From Geoanaerobacter sp964528055 (GTDB lineage Bacteria > Desulfobacterota > Desulfuromonadia > Geobacterales > DSM-12255): a stretch of 64,000 bases of DNA. Both the position numbers and the translations under genes were made by a program. The stretch is taken from contig CAZGQM010000007.1 in NCBI GenBank assembly GCA_964528055.1, positions 1 to 64,000 of the forward strand. Direction: 5' to 3'. Each line of letters begins with the position of its first letter. The stretch's first letter is position 1. The notes below the pieces were generated by a model. The model was not told where the DNA came from. It ran no database searches and worked only from the letters and a program-made list of their open reading frames with translations. Below, one piece after another: positions 25,602 through 34,810 of the stretch.

Positions 25602-25906
25602 TGGAGGCGACCGTTATTGGCGGGATTGCAGGTCTTATGACCAGTATTGCGGTAATTCCGCAGATGATAAAGACCTGGAAGACGCGGCATGCCCGTGATC
25701 TCTCGATCTGGCAGCAGATAATCGTGATTATCGGGCTTGCCCTCTGGCTCTGTTATGGGCTTATGCTGGGTGATATTCCGCTCATTGCATCAAATACTTT
25801 CACACTTGTCTGCTACTCTCTGCTGCTGGGTATGAAAATAATCTATGACCGTGCTGACAAACTGCGCAGCCGTGAGTATCCTGATCAGAACACCCATCAT
25901 CCATAG
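25601..25906 (+). CDS. SemiSWEET-type PQ-loop transporter
   Basis: A 101-residue membrane protein with three predicted helices and the PQ motif (SIAVIPQMIKTWKTRHARDLS), typical of bacterial semiSWEET sugar transporters that work as dimers. The ATG overlaps the trmJ stop. The last 15 residues are hydrophilic. Confidence 0.87.
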   Translation: MEATVIGGIAGLMTSIAVIPQMIKTWKTRHARDLSIWQQIIVIIGLALWLCYGLMLGDIPLIASNTFTLVCYSLLLGMKIIYDRADKLRSREYPDQNTHHP

Positions 25907-25916
25907 GGAGGGAAAT

Positions 25917-26501
25917 ATGAAGAGATCCACTCTGCACATCATCCTTGTCATCTCCTGTCTTGTCCTGTCAGGCTGCGGCTACAACACCATGCAGGCGAAT
26001 GAGGAGGCGGTTATTGCTGCATGGGGAGATGTGGAAGCCTCGTATCAGCGCAGAACCGACCTGATCCCCAATCTCGTGGAGGTTGTCAAAGGATATGCCA
26101 AGCATGAGGCTGATACACTCACGGCCGTTACCGAGGCGCGTGCCAGGGTAGGTTCCATGCAGGTGAGCAAGGGGCTGGTCAGCGACCCGCAGGCATTGCA
26201 GAAGTTCCAGTCGGCACAGGGAGAGTTGAGCGGAGCACTCTCTCGGCTTATGGTGGTTGTCGAACGGTATCCGGACCTTAAGGCCAATCAGAACTTTCGC
26301 GATCTCCAGAATCAGCTGGAAGGGACCGAGAACCGGATCAACGTAGCCCGCGTTCGATACAACAAGTCAGTACAGGAATTCAATACCAGCATCCGCACGT
26401 TCCCCAACAGCCTTACAAACTCGATGTTTCTGCACCTCCAACGCAAAGAGCCTTTCAAGGCAGAGGAGGGTGCGAAGGTTGCGCCGAAAGTCAAGTTTTA
26501 G
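25917..26501 (+). CDS. LemA-family lipoprotein
   Basis: A 194-residue protein with a lipoprotein signal (LSGC lipobox, Cys about residue 20). The LemA pattern follows: NEEAVIAAWGDVEASYQRRTDLIPNLVEVV, ending with the YN-x-FNT-like segment RYNKSVQEFNTSIRTFPN. LemA proteins are membrane-anchored helical bundles of unclear role. ATG 25917 follows AGGGAGG. Unlike many lemA genes, no TPM-domain gene follows. Confidence 0.9.
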   Translation: MKRSTLHIILVISCLVLSGCGYNTMQANEEAVIAAWGDVEASYQRRTDLIPNLVEVVKGYAKHEADTLTAVTEARARVGSMQVSKGLVSDPQALQKFQSAQGELSGALSRLMVVVERYPDLKANQNFRDLQNQLEGTENRINVARVRYNKSVQEFNTSIRTFPNSLTNSMFLHLQRKEPFKAEEGAKVAPKVKF

Positions 26502-26606
26502 GGGGCTGCAGGGCAACTGCTCAGAACCCGGCAGGTTTACAACGTGGCTTTCGGGTGATACAAGTACTCTCATTCTGAACCAAGACATCAGTAAAGAGGG
26601 AAAACA

Positions 26607-27917
26607 TTGTTGTTTCCGACATTCGTGTACATCTTGCTGGTTTTTGTCCTTGTCTTGGCAAACGGCTTTTTTGTAGCATCTGAGTTTGCGCTCGTGGCAG
26701 TGCGCAGGTCGCGCGTTGCCACCTTGGCCGAGACCGGTGATCTCAGGGCCGATGTGCTGCTCGAACTGGTCGATAACCTTAATATCTATATCTCCGCTAC
26801 CCAGCTCGGTATTACCATGTCATCTCTAGCTCTCGGCTGGATCGGCGAGCCTGCCTTTGCGCGACTTCTGGCAGTGCCACTTCAGGGAATTGTCTCAACA
26901 GCCGCTCGACATACCATCTCCTTTGCTCTCGCCTTTACCGCCATAACATTTCTTCATATCGTGATTGGAGAGCTCGCTCCCAAGACGCTTGCCCTTGAGC
27001 GGGCGGAAAAGGTTGCATTGGCCATTGCCTGGCCGTTGCGGCTGTTCCAGAAGATTTTTCGATGGCCGATCAAATTTCTCGATTGGGCTGGGATGCGAAC
27101 GGTTCGCATCTGCGGGATTCAGTCCTCGGTTGAGCATGCTTCGGTCTACACAGTGGAAGAGCTAAGACATTTGATTGATGCCTCGCAAAAAAGCGGTAAC
27201 CTCGAAGAGGATGAACATAAGTTGCTGCATGGAATATTCGAGTTTTCCGATGCGGAGGTAATTGAAGTAATGGTGCCGCGCAATGCCGTTTCGGCATTAC
27301 CGGTCTGCGCTACACTGGAAGAGACCAAAATGGCTTTCCGCACACACGGGTATTCCCGTCTGCCTGTCTATAGGGAGCACCTTGACAGCATTGTCGGGGT
27401 ACTGTTCAGGAGAGACCTGGAACCCTATCTGGAGCAGTCACAGACAGAACCATTCTGCCTGGAAACCCTTGCGCATCCCCCCCTGTTCATCCCGGCCAAT
27501 GCTCGTCTTAGTGCTGCGCTGAGGCAGATGCAGTTCTCAAGGACCCATCTGGCATTTGCTGTGGACGAATATGGAGGGATAGAAGGAATAATCACCCTTG
27601 AGGACATTCTTGAAGAGATCGTAGGTGAGATCGATGATGAATTCGATGATAAGTCACCTGCCCAGATTGTTGAAGACAACGGAACATACCTGTTGGATGG
27701 AATGCTGACCGTACGTGACGCTAATCAGCACCTGCATATGAATTTGCCTGAGGACGATGCATATACGACTATTGCCGGGTTTGTGATTGCCCAGACACGG
27801 CGGCTTATGAATGTGGGAGAAGCGATTGAGTACGAAGGTATGAGATTTAGGGTGGAAAGTGTGGACCGTCGTCGAATTCGACGTGTAAGGGTTACCCTGG
27901 GTTCGGATTCAGACTGA
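26607..27917 (+). CDS. HlyC/CorC-type transporter (CNNM/DUF21-CBS)
   Basis: A 436-residue protein. An N-terminal DUF21/CNNM domain with hydrophobic helices (LANGFFVASEFALVAVRRSR) is followed by a CBS pair (about 205-330) and a CorC_HlyC C-terminal domain. Members export Mg2+ or Co2+ or confer resistance. The start is TTG at 26607 with a good AGAGGG upstream; no nearby ATG fits. Terminated at 27944-27984. Confidence 0.9.
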   Translation: MLFPTFVYILLVFVLVLANGFFVASEFALVAVRRSRVATLAETGDLRADVLLELVDNLNIYISATQLGITMSSLALGWIGEPAFARLLAVPLQGIVSTAARHTISFALAFTAITFLHIVIGELAPKTLALERAEKVALAIAWPLRLFQKIFRWPIKFLDWAGMRTVRICGIQSSVEHASVYTVEELRHLIDASQKSGNLEEDEHKLLHGIFEFSDAEVIEVMVPRNAVSALPVCATLEETKMAFRTHGYSRLPVYREHLDSIVGVLFRRDLEPYLEQSQTEPFCLETLAHPPLFIPANARLSAALRQMQFSRTHLAFAVDEYGGIEGIITLEDILEEIVGEIDDEFDDKSPAQIVEDNGTYLLDGMLTVRDANQHLHMNLPEDDAYTTIAGFVIAQTRRLMNVGEAIEYEGMRFRVESVDRRRIRRVRVTLGSDSD

Positions 27918-27943
27918 CCTGCTGATGAATGTATCTATTCTTG

Positions 27944-27984
27944 AAGGGGAGGACATCCAAGGTTTCGGATATCCTCCCCTTTTT
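27944..27984. terminator. Bidirectional terminator
   Basis: AAGGGGAGGACATCC (27944-27958) pairs with the complementary arm at 27967-27981 with one mismatch, with T runs on both strands. It separates the convergent CorC-type and terC genes. Confidence 0.85.
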
Positions 27985-27989
27985 AATGG

Positions 27990-28919
27990 TCAGTGAATTT
28001 TGTGTTTTTTTCCGATGGTGATCGACGTCAGAACGGCTATGGCCAGCGCCCCTATGATGACCCCGAGAGAGAAGTAGATCGGGATGTGCCAGATGTCAAC
28101 CAGCAGCATCTTTACTCCTACAAATGCGAGGATGAAGGAAACTCCGAGCTTCAGGTAGACGAACATCTCCATGACGTGGGCCAGCAGGTAGTAGAGCGAG
28201 CGGAGTCCCATGATAGCGAAGACGTTTGACGTGTAGACTATGAACGGATCGCGGGTTATGGAAAGGACCGCCGGTATGGAGTCGATAGCGAAGATCACGT
28301 CGCTTGATTCCACCACAACGAGGGTCAAAAAGAGTGGTGTAGCGGCTAAGATCCCCTGGCGTCGGATGAAGAACCGGTCATCACGTATTCGCTTGGTTAT
28401 CGGCATGAAGCGCCTGACCAGCTTTACCAAGAGATTCTTTTCCGGCTCTATCTGGTCTTCTTCGCCAAAGGCCATCTTGAAACCGGTGACGATCAGAATC
28501 GCGCCGAACAGGTAGATCATCCAGTGAAACCGTTCGATAAGCCCGATACCGGCAAAGATAAAGATGGCCCTCATCAGAAGAGCACCGATTATCCCCCATT
28601 TGAGGATCTTTGGCTGGTGTGCCTTGGTTATATGAAAGTAGTTGAAGATCATTATGAAGACAAATAGATTGTCCACAGAGAGAGACTCTTCAATCAGATA
28701 ACCGGTAAAGAACTCCAGAGCCTTGGTTTGGCCCATCTCAAAGTAAATCCAGGTATTGAAGGCTAGAGCCAGCATGACCCAGCTGATCGTCCAGGCGAGT
28801 GCCTCGCGAAACTTTATTTCATGGCTCTTCCGGCTGAAGATTCCCATGTCGAGGGCAAACATAACGGTCATGATTGTGCCGAAGCCGAACCAGAGGATAG
28901 TGGGGTGAGTTGTTGTCAT
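27990..28919 (-). CDS. TerC/Alx-family membrane protein
   Basis: A 309-residue protein with about nine hydrophobic segments. The signatures ESLSVDNLFVF and VVESSDVIFAIDSIPAVL carry the conserved acidic residues of TerC, a family tied to Mn2+ export and protection from metal stress. The region upstream was inspected for a yybP-ykoY riboswitch, which is often linked to this family, and none was seen. Confidence 0.92.
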   Translation of the reverse strand: MTTTHPTILWFGFGTIMTVMFALDMGIFSRKSHEIKFREALAWTISWVMLALAFNTWIYFEMGQTKALEFFTGYLIEESLSVDNLFVFIMIFNYFHITKAHQPKILKWGIIGALLMRAIFIFAGIGLIERFHWMIYLFGAILIVTGFKMAFGEEDQIEPEKNLLVKLVRRFMPITKRIRDDRFFIRRQGILAATPLFLTLVVVESSDVIFAIDSIPAVLSITRDPFIVYTSNVFAIMGLRSLYYLLAHVMEMFVYLKLGVSFILAFVGVKMLLVDIWHIPIYFSLGVIIGALAIAVLTSITIGKKHKIH

Positions 28920-29043
28920 TGTTCAGATTCCTGTTTTCATGCTGGTGATACTCAAAATATGAGATGGTTACAGACTATAGGCAAGCTGTACAGTAGTCAA
29001 AATAATTTAATCTGTGGAGCAATTGTCGGTATAATTTACATCA

Positions 29044-29574
29044 TATCTGCGTGCTAGTTCAGGATGAGAGATGTGAATTCTACATTACAATTATGTCAGA
29101 TTAGTAAAATACTGTTTGAACCTGCCGAGAAACTAGCTCGTAGAATCAATATATTGCAGTCTTGTTTGCGCAACTTTTTTTTAAAGTGCCGGTGTCGCAA
29201 TTTTGGATCGGTCTTTAAAATATGGGTGATTTGCAACTGCTTTTGGTGAAAAACCAGAGGTTCATCCTTCACCAATTTCCCACGGAATGGATATTTAATG
29301 TCGGGAATGTTTACACTTGTCAGGACAGTATTCAAAATTGCTAACTATCCAATAATAAACGAAATAATCTGCTGCGTGGCTCAAATATCCGCTTTCAGGT
29401 GCGTCGGATTCCAGTATTCCTGTCGCAATTCTTTACGTGCTATCGTTACGTTGGAAAAGAGCTGTATAACTACCTTGATTTACGGCATATTTATTTTGGT
29501 TCGATTTATGCTAAAGACTCATTAAGTTTGGAAACATTGTTTTTGTAAGCAAATAAAAGGAAAAGGAGAATGGT
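29044..29574. other. AT-rich gene-free stretch before the PEP-CTERM gene
   Basis: Short open frames of 60-80 codons exist on both strands but lack ribosome sites and recognisable patterns. I see no RNA gene. Only the last part (AAAAGGAAAAGGAG before 29575) is a clear signal, the ribosome site for the PEP-CTERM gene. Confidence 0.4.
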
Positions 29575-30321
29575 ATGAAAAAGATTATCGTATTGGTCGC
29601 AGCTATGATGGCACTTGCTGCAACGGCACAAGCCAACACATTCGTTAACGGCGGCTTCGAAAGTGGAAATCTCACTGGCTGGACAGGGGGAGGAGGAAGT
29701 TGGTCCGGTAGTCCTACTTGGTTGCCAGTTAATCCGTCTGTTTACGCCGGCGGTCCCTCCAATAACACCATTATGACTGCTGGTACTGTAGACCCTTACA
29801 CTGGTCAGTCCACGGTCTATAACGGAAATAATTCTGTACGGGTCAATGACAGGTGGAACGACTACTCGGTGTCGACCATTAGCCAGTCAGTGTCAAACTA
29901 CACCGGCAATGACATTTATTTTGAGTGGAACGCAGTGCTGCAAGCTTCTCACGATACCTACGATTCAGACTATTTTTCACTGACCCTCCGTGATGATACC
30001 GCTGGCACCGATCTTCTTTCCCGTTCTTACAGCTCTGCCTCCGCACCCGGTATCTTTACTCAGTACGGTTCATGGTTTGGCAGTGGCTGGCAGGTTGAGC
30101 ACATTGATTTGGCCGCACTTGGAATCGTAGGACATAACCTCACCCTGACTCTCCTTGCCTCTGACTGCCCCTACGGCGGACATGCTGGGTATGTCTACCT
30201 TGACGGGTTCGATACTGTCATTGTTAATCCCGGCCCTGCAGTACCTGAGCCTTCGACCATGCTTCTCCTTGGTGGCGGACTTGCTGGACTGGCCTTCTGG
30301 AGAAAGCGTAAGAGCGCATAA
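29575..30321 (+). CDS. PEP-CTERM sorting-domain protein
   Basis: A 248-residue exported protein. A signal peptide (about 1-20, cleaved after AQA) precedes a beta-rich body opening NGGFESGNLTGW, which resembles carbohydrate-binding-like PEP-CTERM proteins. The C-terminus has VPEPSTMLLLGGGLAGLAF followed by RKRK, the full exosortase sorting signal. The exosortase is not in this window. The mature protein is rich in Ser, Tyr and Asn. Probably surface-released or linked to exopolysaccharide. Confidence 0.93.
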   Translation: MKKIIVLVAAMMALAATAQANTFVNGGFESGNLTGWTGGGGSWSGSPTWLPVNPSVYAGGPSNNTIMTAGTVDPYTGQSTVYNGNNSVRVNDRWNDYSVSTISQSVSNYTGNDIYFEWNAVLQASHDTYDSDYFSLTLRDDTAGTDLLSRSYSSASAPGIFTQYGSWFGSGWQVEHIDLAALGIVGHNLTLTLLASDCPYGGHAGYVYLDGFDTVIVNPGPAVPEPSTMLLLGGGLAGLAFWRKRKSA

Positions 30322-30371
30322 TTTACTGCTTTACACGCAGCTCATAAATGTAGTGCAAATACTTTAGATTG

Positions 30372-30402
30372 AAAAGGACGGTCACGTGACCGTCCTTTTT
30401 TT
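30372..30402 (+). terminator. Strong terminator after the PEP-CTERM gene
   Basis: A perfect 28-bp palindrome built on AGGACGGTCACGTGACCGTCCT ends in a run of seven T. It is followed at 30417-30443 by a second hairpin, GGGGTGCATC/GATGCACCCC with a seven-base loop. Confidence 0.9.
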
Positions 30403-30416
30403 CAAAAACCATAGAT

Positions 30417-30443
30417 GGGGTGCATCTGGTAAGGATGCACCCC
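30417..30443. other. Second hairpin before tonB
   Basis: GGGGTGCATC (30417-30426) pairs perfectly with GATGCACCCC (30434-30443) around TGGTAAG. No T run follows on the plus strand. It may back up the preceding terminator or act in the tonB leader. Confidence 0.45.
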
Positions 30444-30524
30444 AATTTATTGCGGTAAAAGTTCCGACAGGTTGCTTTTTTGGGGAGGTCGGCTTACAAT
30501 CAGTTGATTCGCTGCAACAATACT

Positions 30525-30538
30525 AAGGTGTACACCTT
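30525..30538 (+). promoter_or_regulatory. Perfect palindrome over the tonB ribosome site
   Basis: AAGGTGTACACCTT is a 14-bp perfect palindrome ending 2 bp before the tonB ATG. It contains the only Shine-Dalgarno-like AAGG. A regulator bound here, or a hairpin in the mRNA, would block translation. Confidence 0.5.
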
Positions 30539-30540
30539 CA

Positions 30541-31368
30541 ATGCCCCACTTCTCCCAAGGAAAATCCCTGGGCCCGGCCCTCACACTCTCCCTGCTGATT
30601 CATGTTGGGCTCTTTGTACTGCTTTTGTATCTGCCAAGTGGCGCAAAAAGGCAGGCAAAGGAAGAGCCGATCATGGTGGACCTGCAGGACCTGCCACAGG
30701 TACAACAGCAGCTATCGAGGGACAACGGCGAGTCTAAACGTAAGTCAGACTCCTTTCGGAGGGTTCCGCAGGAGATCGCTCCGCTTGGCGAGGCGGAACG
30801 AGATATACCTGCACCTGCTGTTGCGCCACGAACTGCAAGACCAAAGATGGCCCTTCCCTTGAGACCTCCTGAGATGAAGCGGCCGACTGAGCCGACAGAG
30901 AGTCTGTTCAAGCCGAAGGAGCAATCACCTCCTGATAGTTCCAGGTTTTTTCCGAGTCCGGATAAGCTGGCAAGGATTGAGGAGAACTACCGGAAGAAAT
31001 ACGGTCCGGAGGTTAAGGAGAGCGACACCAAGTTCCTGAACACCGACGACATGATGTTCGGTTCGTTTCTGAGGCGCTTTGAGACGGCGGTGTACGGGGT
31101 ATGGCGCTACCCCGCGGAGGCTGCCAGGCTGGGCGTAGAAGGGGTAACTCCGGTACGCATAACGTTCAACCGTAACGGAGCGATAGAGAAGGTGGAGATT
31201 CTGGAGAGCTCGGGGAGCAGGATTCTAGACGATGAAGTGCGACGGACACTTGGCTTGATCGGGCCTGTGGGTGCATTTCCCAAGGCGTATGGCAAAGAGA
31301 CGTTCCACCTTATCGCCTTCTTTCAATATGGCATTGTGAGCGGCTCGATCCGCGGCAGACTCTATTGA
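30541..31368 (+). CDS. TonB-family energy transducer
   Basis: A 275-residue protein with an N-terminal transmembrane anchor containing the SxxxH motif (SLLIHVGLFVLLLY), a Pro/Lys/Glu-rich periplasmic spacer (about 60-150) and a TonB C-terminal domain (about 185-275, with YPAEAARLGVEGVTPVRITF). It links the proton gradient to outer-membrane receptors. No exbB, exbD or receptor gene is nearby. It converges on galU with only 35 bp between. Confidence 0.88.
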   Translation: MPHFSQGKSLGPALTLSLLIHVGLFVLLLYLPSGAKRQAKEEPIMVDLQDLPQVQQQLSRDNGESKRKSDSFRRVPQEIAPLGEAERDIPAPAVAPRTARPKMALPLRPPEMKRPTEPTESLFKPKEQSPPDSSRFFPSPDKLARIEENYRKKYGPEVKESDTKFLNTDDMMFGSFLRRFETAVYGVWRYPAEAARLGVEGVTPVRITFNRNGAIEKVEILESSGSRILDDEVRRTLGLIGPVGAFPKAYGKETFHLIAFFQYGIVSGSIRGRLY

Positions 31369-31403
31369 TGAAACAGCCAAAACCGTACTGGTTATGCCTT
31401 GCG

Positions 31404-32273
31404 TTACTGCCCTGCAAGCCTCTCTATCAGAAATTTTCTGAAATCAATGCTGAACTCCTCGCGCTTCAGGGCCATGTCCACAGTGGCCTTTAGAAAGCCG
31501 AGCTTGTCGCCGCAGTCGTGTCGTATCCCCTCGAACTGGCAGCCGTAGATCGCCTCTTCCTTGGAGAGAGTGAGAATAGCGTCGGTCAGCTGAATCTCTC
31601 CCCCCTTGCCGGGAGTCTGCTTCTGAAGGATCGGAAAAATGTCAGGGGTAAGCACATAACGTCCTATGATCGCCAGATCCGAAGGGGCCTCTTCGCGTTT
31701 CGGCTTCTCCACCATATCTGTAACTTCGTAGATCTGCCCTGATATATGGTTTGCCTTTACACAGCCATAAGATGAAATATTTTCCATCGGCACCTTTTCC
31801 AGTGCTAGAACCGGTCCGCGATATTTCTTGTAAACATCTAGCAGCTGGCCGAGGCAAGGTCGTTCAGCATCGATAATGTCGTCTCCAAGCAGGACGGCGA
31901 ACGGCTCGTTTCCGACAAAATCCTTGGCGCAGAGGATAGCGTGTCCCAGCCCCATCGCCTGTTTCTGTCGTACGTAGAAGATATCCACCATCTCGGCGAT
32001 CTCCCTCATGCGTGACAGCTCCTCTTCCTTTCCTTTTTCGGAGAGGTGTGCCTCCAGCTCAAAGGCGATGTCGAAGTGGTCTTCCAGTGCCCGCTTGCCA
32101 CGGCCTGTCACGAAAAGTATCTGCTCGATCCCTGAGGCGACTGCCTCCTCAACTACATACTGGACAAGAGGCTTGTCAATGAGCGGAAGCATCTCTTTGG
32201 GAGAGGACTTGGTTGCCGGAAGGAATCGGGTGCCGAGACCTGCAACCGGGAATACCGCCTTTTTAACCTGCAT
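31404..32273 (-). CDS. galU: UTP-glucose-1-phosphate uridylyltransferase
   Basis: A 289-residue nucleotidyltransferase making UDP-glucose. The nucleotide-binding motif GLGTRFLPATKSSPKEMLP, the VLLGDDI stretch and the VEKPKREEAPSDLAIIGRYVL motif are diagnostic. ATG follows AAGGAG. It is the last gene of the folD-metV-metF-galU string. Confidence 0.95.
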   Translation of the reverse strand: MQVKKAVFPVAGLGTRFLPATKSSPKEMLPLIDKPLVQYVVEEAVASGIEQILFVTGRGKRALEDHFDIAFELEAHLSEKGKEEELSRMREIAEMVDIFYVRQKQAMGLGHAILCAKDFVGNEPFAVLLGDDIIDAERPCLGQLLDVYKKYRGPVLALEKVPMENISSYGCVKANHISGQIYEVTDMVEKPKREEAPSDLAIIGRYVLTPDIFPILQKQTPGKGGEIQLTDAILTLSKEEAIYGCQFEGIRHDCGDKLGFLKATVDMALKREEFSIDFRKFLIERLAGQ

Positions 32274-32298
32274 GGTTGAACTCCTTGCGAAATTTGAA

Positions 32299-33183
32299 TT
32301 ATTGATTGAGGTCGCTCTTTACGGCATTGACGATTACAGGGATCAGATCCTCCCTCCCCATTGCCATGATATGTATGCCGTCGCAGATGACTGCTGACTG
32401 TCTGGCAAGTCGACATGCGATCTCAATCCCCGTTGCAGCCGGATTTCCTGAATTTTCGAGTTCGTTGATAAGGTGGTCGGGGACGGTAAGCCCCGGGATG
32501 TTGCGATTGATATAGCGGGCCATGCCTGCTGACTTCAGAAGGAGTATCCCTCCGATCACCTTTACCGGAAGATGCCGTACAGCATCGCGAAAACGCTGGA
32601 GAGTTTCCGGGTCGAAGGTTGCCTGTGTCTGTAAGAAACGGGTGCCTGCAGCGACCTTCTTCTCAATTTTTATCAGGGAGAGCTCGAATGGCTCAGCATC
32701 TGGAGCGGCTGCGGCACCGCAGAAAAAGGCAGGGGATCCTGTCAATGGAATTCCGCTGAGATCCCGTCCCTGGTTCAGCTCTTCTATTGCCTGGAGAAGT
32801 TGCACCGAATCAAGATCGAAGACCGGTTTCCCCTGGGGGTGATCTCCGAAGCTTATGTGGTCGCCTGTCAGTGCAAGGACATTCGTTATTCCGAGGGATG
32901 CAGCACCCAAAAGGTCGCTCTGAAGGGCAAGTCGGTTCCGGTCCCTGCAGGTAAGCTGGTAGATTGGCTCGATCCCTTCCCGGATCAAAAGCGCAGCTGC
33001 TGCCAAGGGGGATATCCGCATATTGGCCCCCTGGTTGTCGGTAACATTGATGGCGTCGACGATTGATGAAATGGCGTTTGACGCAGCAAGAAACTCTGTA
33101 CAGTCGCACCCCTTTGGCGGGCAGACTTCGGCGGTGAAGACGAAACGTCCGGCTGAGAGTTTTTCCTGAAGGCTGGATTGCAT
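32299..33183 (-). CDS. metF: 5,10-Methylenetetrahydrofolate reductase
   Basis: A 294-residue TIM-barrel flavoprotein with FTAEVCPPKGCD at the N-terminus, NVTDNQGANMRIS, LTGDH and FLQTQATFD at the substrate site. It reduces methylene-THF to methyl-THF. It starts one base before the metV stop region. The pairing with MetV is that of the anaerobic two-subunit type, where the electron donor is often ferredoxin or an Fe-S partner. Confidence 0.92.
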   Translation of the reverse strand: MQSSLQEKLSAGRFVFTAEVCPPKGCDCTEFLAASNAISSIVDAINVTDNQGANMRISPLAAAALLIREGIEPIYQLTCRDRNRLALQSDLLGAASLGITNVLALTGDHISFGDHPQGKPVFDLDSVQLLQAIEELNQGRDLSGIPLTGSPAFFCGAAAAPDAEPFELSLIKIEKKVAAGTRFLQTQATFDPETLQRFRDAVRHLPVKVIGGILLLKSAGMARYINRNIPGLTVPDHLINELENSGNPAATGIEIACRLARQSAVICDGIHIMAMGREDLIPVIVNAVKSDLNQ

Positions 33184-33184
33184 T

Positions 33185-33832
33185 CTACTTCTCCAGCTTC
33201 TGCCGGCCCGGTCGCCGACTGGTGGTATTGTCCTTTGCGGGGACGGTCCGATGTATCCGCTCCAGAGCCCCTTGCGCTGTCAGGCGGTCAAAGATCATCT
33301 TCCATGCGCATTCGCTCTCAGTGTCTATTTCGCATCTCCCCTTGTCCATGCCACCACAGGGACCGTTAAGGAGCCCTTTGGGGCAGAGGGTAACCGGGCA
33401 GATGCCTCCGGTCCGTGAGAGAACGCATTCACCGCAGAGGGAGCATTTCTGTTCGAAATGGTTCAGTCGGCGGATATTTCCGAGGAACTTGGTGTCGAGA
33501 CATGCTATGGTCCGTTTGGGGGTGGTTGCTGAGACCGACTGGACGCCGGCACCACAGGCAAGTACCAGAATCGCTTCGGCCTCTTCTATCATCTCTTTAC
33601 GGGAACGAAGGTCACGGGCCGTTCGCAGCATATGGCAGACTTCATCAATAATGATGGAGCCGGTAACCTCCAGCCCTTCTGCAGTGAGGCTCTCCTGCAT
33701 TGCCCAGACCTCTTCCTCACCTCCGGCCTTACAAACCGTAGCACATTTGGCGCATCCTACCAGGAAGAGCCTGGAGATCCCTGCCAGTTCGGAGAGAATC
33801 TCCTTGAGCGGTTTCTGGCTGCTGACGATCAT
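33185..33832 (-). CDS. metV: MetV, Cys-rich methylenetetrahydrofolate reductase partner
   Basis: A 215-residue zinc/iron protein of the MTHFR C-terminal (MetV) family. It has GCAKCATVC near residue 30, the C-terminal CSLCGECVLSRTGGICPVTLCPKGLLNGPCGG Cys set and an Ala/Gly-rich Rossmann-like middle (LACGAGVQSV). It overlaps folD by four bases and is followed by metF. MetV partners MetF in acetogens and related anaerobes. The Cys set suggests cluster or zinc binding. Confidence 0.9.
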   Translation of the reverse strand: MIVSSQKPLKEILSELAGISRLFLVGCAKCATVCKAGGEEEVWAMQESLTAEGLEVTGSIIIDEVCHMLRTARDLRSRKEMIEEAEAILVLACGAGVQSVSATTPKRTIACLDTKFLGNIRRLNHFEQKCSLCGECVLSRTGGICPVTLCPKGLLNGPCGGMDKGRCEIDTESECAWKMIFDRLTAQGALERIHRTVPAKDNTTSRRPGRQKLEK

Positions 33833-34677
33833 CGGCAGGTGCGCCTGGCAGATTCGGTTGTGTTCTGGAGCAGCATGGTGATGGTCATGGGGCCGACCCC
33901 ACCCGGTACCGGGGTTATGGCAGAGGCACGTTCGCTGGCAGCTGCAAACTCTACGTCACCGACCAGTTTTTTATCCCCGACGCGATTGACGCCGACATCG
34001 ATGACAATAGCGCCAGGTTTGATCCATGAACCTTTGATCATCTCGGGTACCCCCACTGCTGCTATGACCACATCGGCCTCCGAGACCTTGGCCGCAAGAT
34101 TTTTGGTTCTGGAATGGCAGATGGTGACGGTCGCATGCTGCGCCAGGCACATGAGAGCCACCGGCTTGCCAACGATATTGGATCGGCCGATAATGACAAC
34201 CTCCTTGCCGGTCAGGTCGACCCCGGTCTCCTTCAGCATTACCATGACGCCGTATGGGGTGCACGGCTGGAAGACCGGTTTCCCCACCACGAGACGTCCG
34301 ACGTTGTAGGGGTGAAAACCGTCCACATCCTTGTGGGGCGAGATCGCCTCGAGAACCTTCTCAGTATTGATCTGTTTCGGCAGGGGGAGCTGCACCAGTA
34401 TCCCGTGAATCCGGAGGTCGCAGTTGAGCTGGTCGATCAGTTCGAGCAGGGCGGCTTCGGTGGTATCTGCCGGGAGTTTATGCTCGTCGGAAAATATCCC
34501 CACATCTTGGCAGGCCTTCTCCTTCATGCTGACGTAGACCTTGCTTGCCGGGTCTTCACCCACGAGAACCACTGCGAGCCCTGGGGTTATCCCTTTTGTC
34601 TTGAGTGAAGCGACCTCTTTTGCGATCTCGCCGCGAATCTTAGCGGCGATTGCCTTACCGTCAATCAGGTTTGCCAT
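33829..34677 (-). CDS. folD: FolD bifunctional methylene-THF dehydrogenase/cyclohydrolase
   Basis: A 282-residue enzyme. The motif YVSMKEKACQDVGI carries the catalytic Tyr and Lys; GILVQLPLP and PCTPYGVM and the nucleotide loop GRSNIVGKP follow. It interconverts methylene-, methenyl- and formyl-THF. First gene of the one-carbon string; RBS GGAG before the ATG. Confidence 0.96.
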   Translation of the reverse strand: MANLIDGKAIAAKIRGEIAKEVASLKTKGITPGLAVVLVGEDPASKVYVSMKEKACQDVGIFSDEHKLPADTTEAALLELIDQLNCDLRIHGILVQLPLPKQINTEKVLEAISPHKDVDGFHPYNVGRLVVGKPVFQPCTPYGVMVMLKETGVDLTGKEVVIIGRSNIVGKPVALMCLAQHATVTICHSRTKNLAAKVSEADVVIAAVGVPEMIKGSWIKPGAIVIDVGVNRVGDKKLVGDVEFAAASERASAITPVPGGVGPMTITMLLQNTTESARRTCR

Positions 34678-34757
34678 CTGTTTCAGCTCCTTGGTTGATT
34701 TTTGAGCATAATACGGGAATAGAGGTTTTGTTGTAAAGGTTTACAATATGTTGGGCA

Positions 34758-34785
34758 CAAAAAAACCTCCCGGTTGCAGGAGGCT
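34758..34785 (-). terminator. Terminator after the FmdB-like gene
   Basis: On the minus strand GCCTCC-TGCAACC-GGGAGG is followed by seven T. It lies just downstream of the FmdB-like stop and upstream of folD. Confidence 0.75.
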
Positions 34786-34810
34786 TTCAGGTTGATCTCA
34801 ATTCGTGAGG

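Noticed and set aside
28920..29060. yybP-ykoY Mn2+ riboswitch upstream of terC
   Set aside because: The characteristic GGGGAGUA-type blocks are absent.
29064..29525. Short frames of 60-80 codons before the PEP-CTERM gene
   Set aside because: They lie on both strands and overlap one another, and have no ribosome sites or signature.
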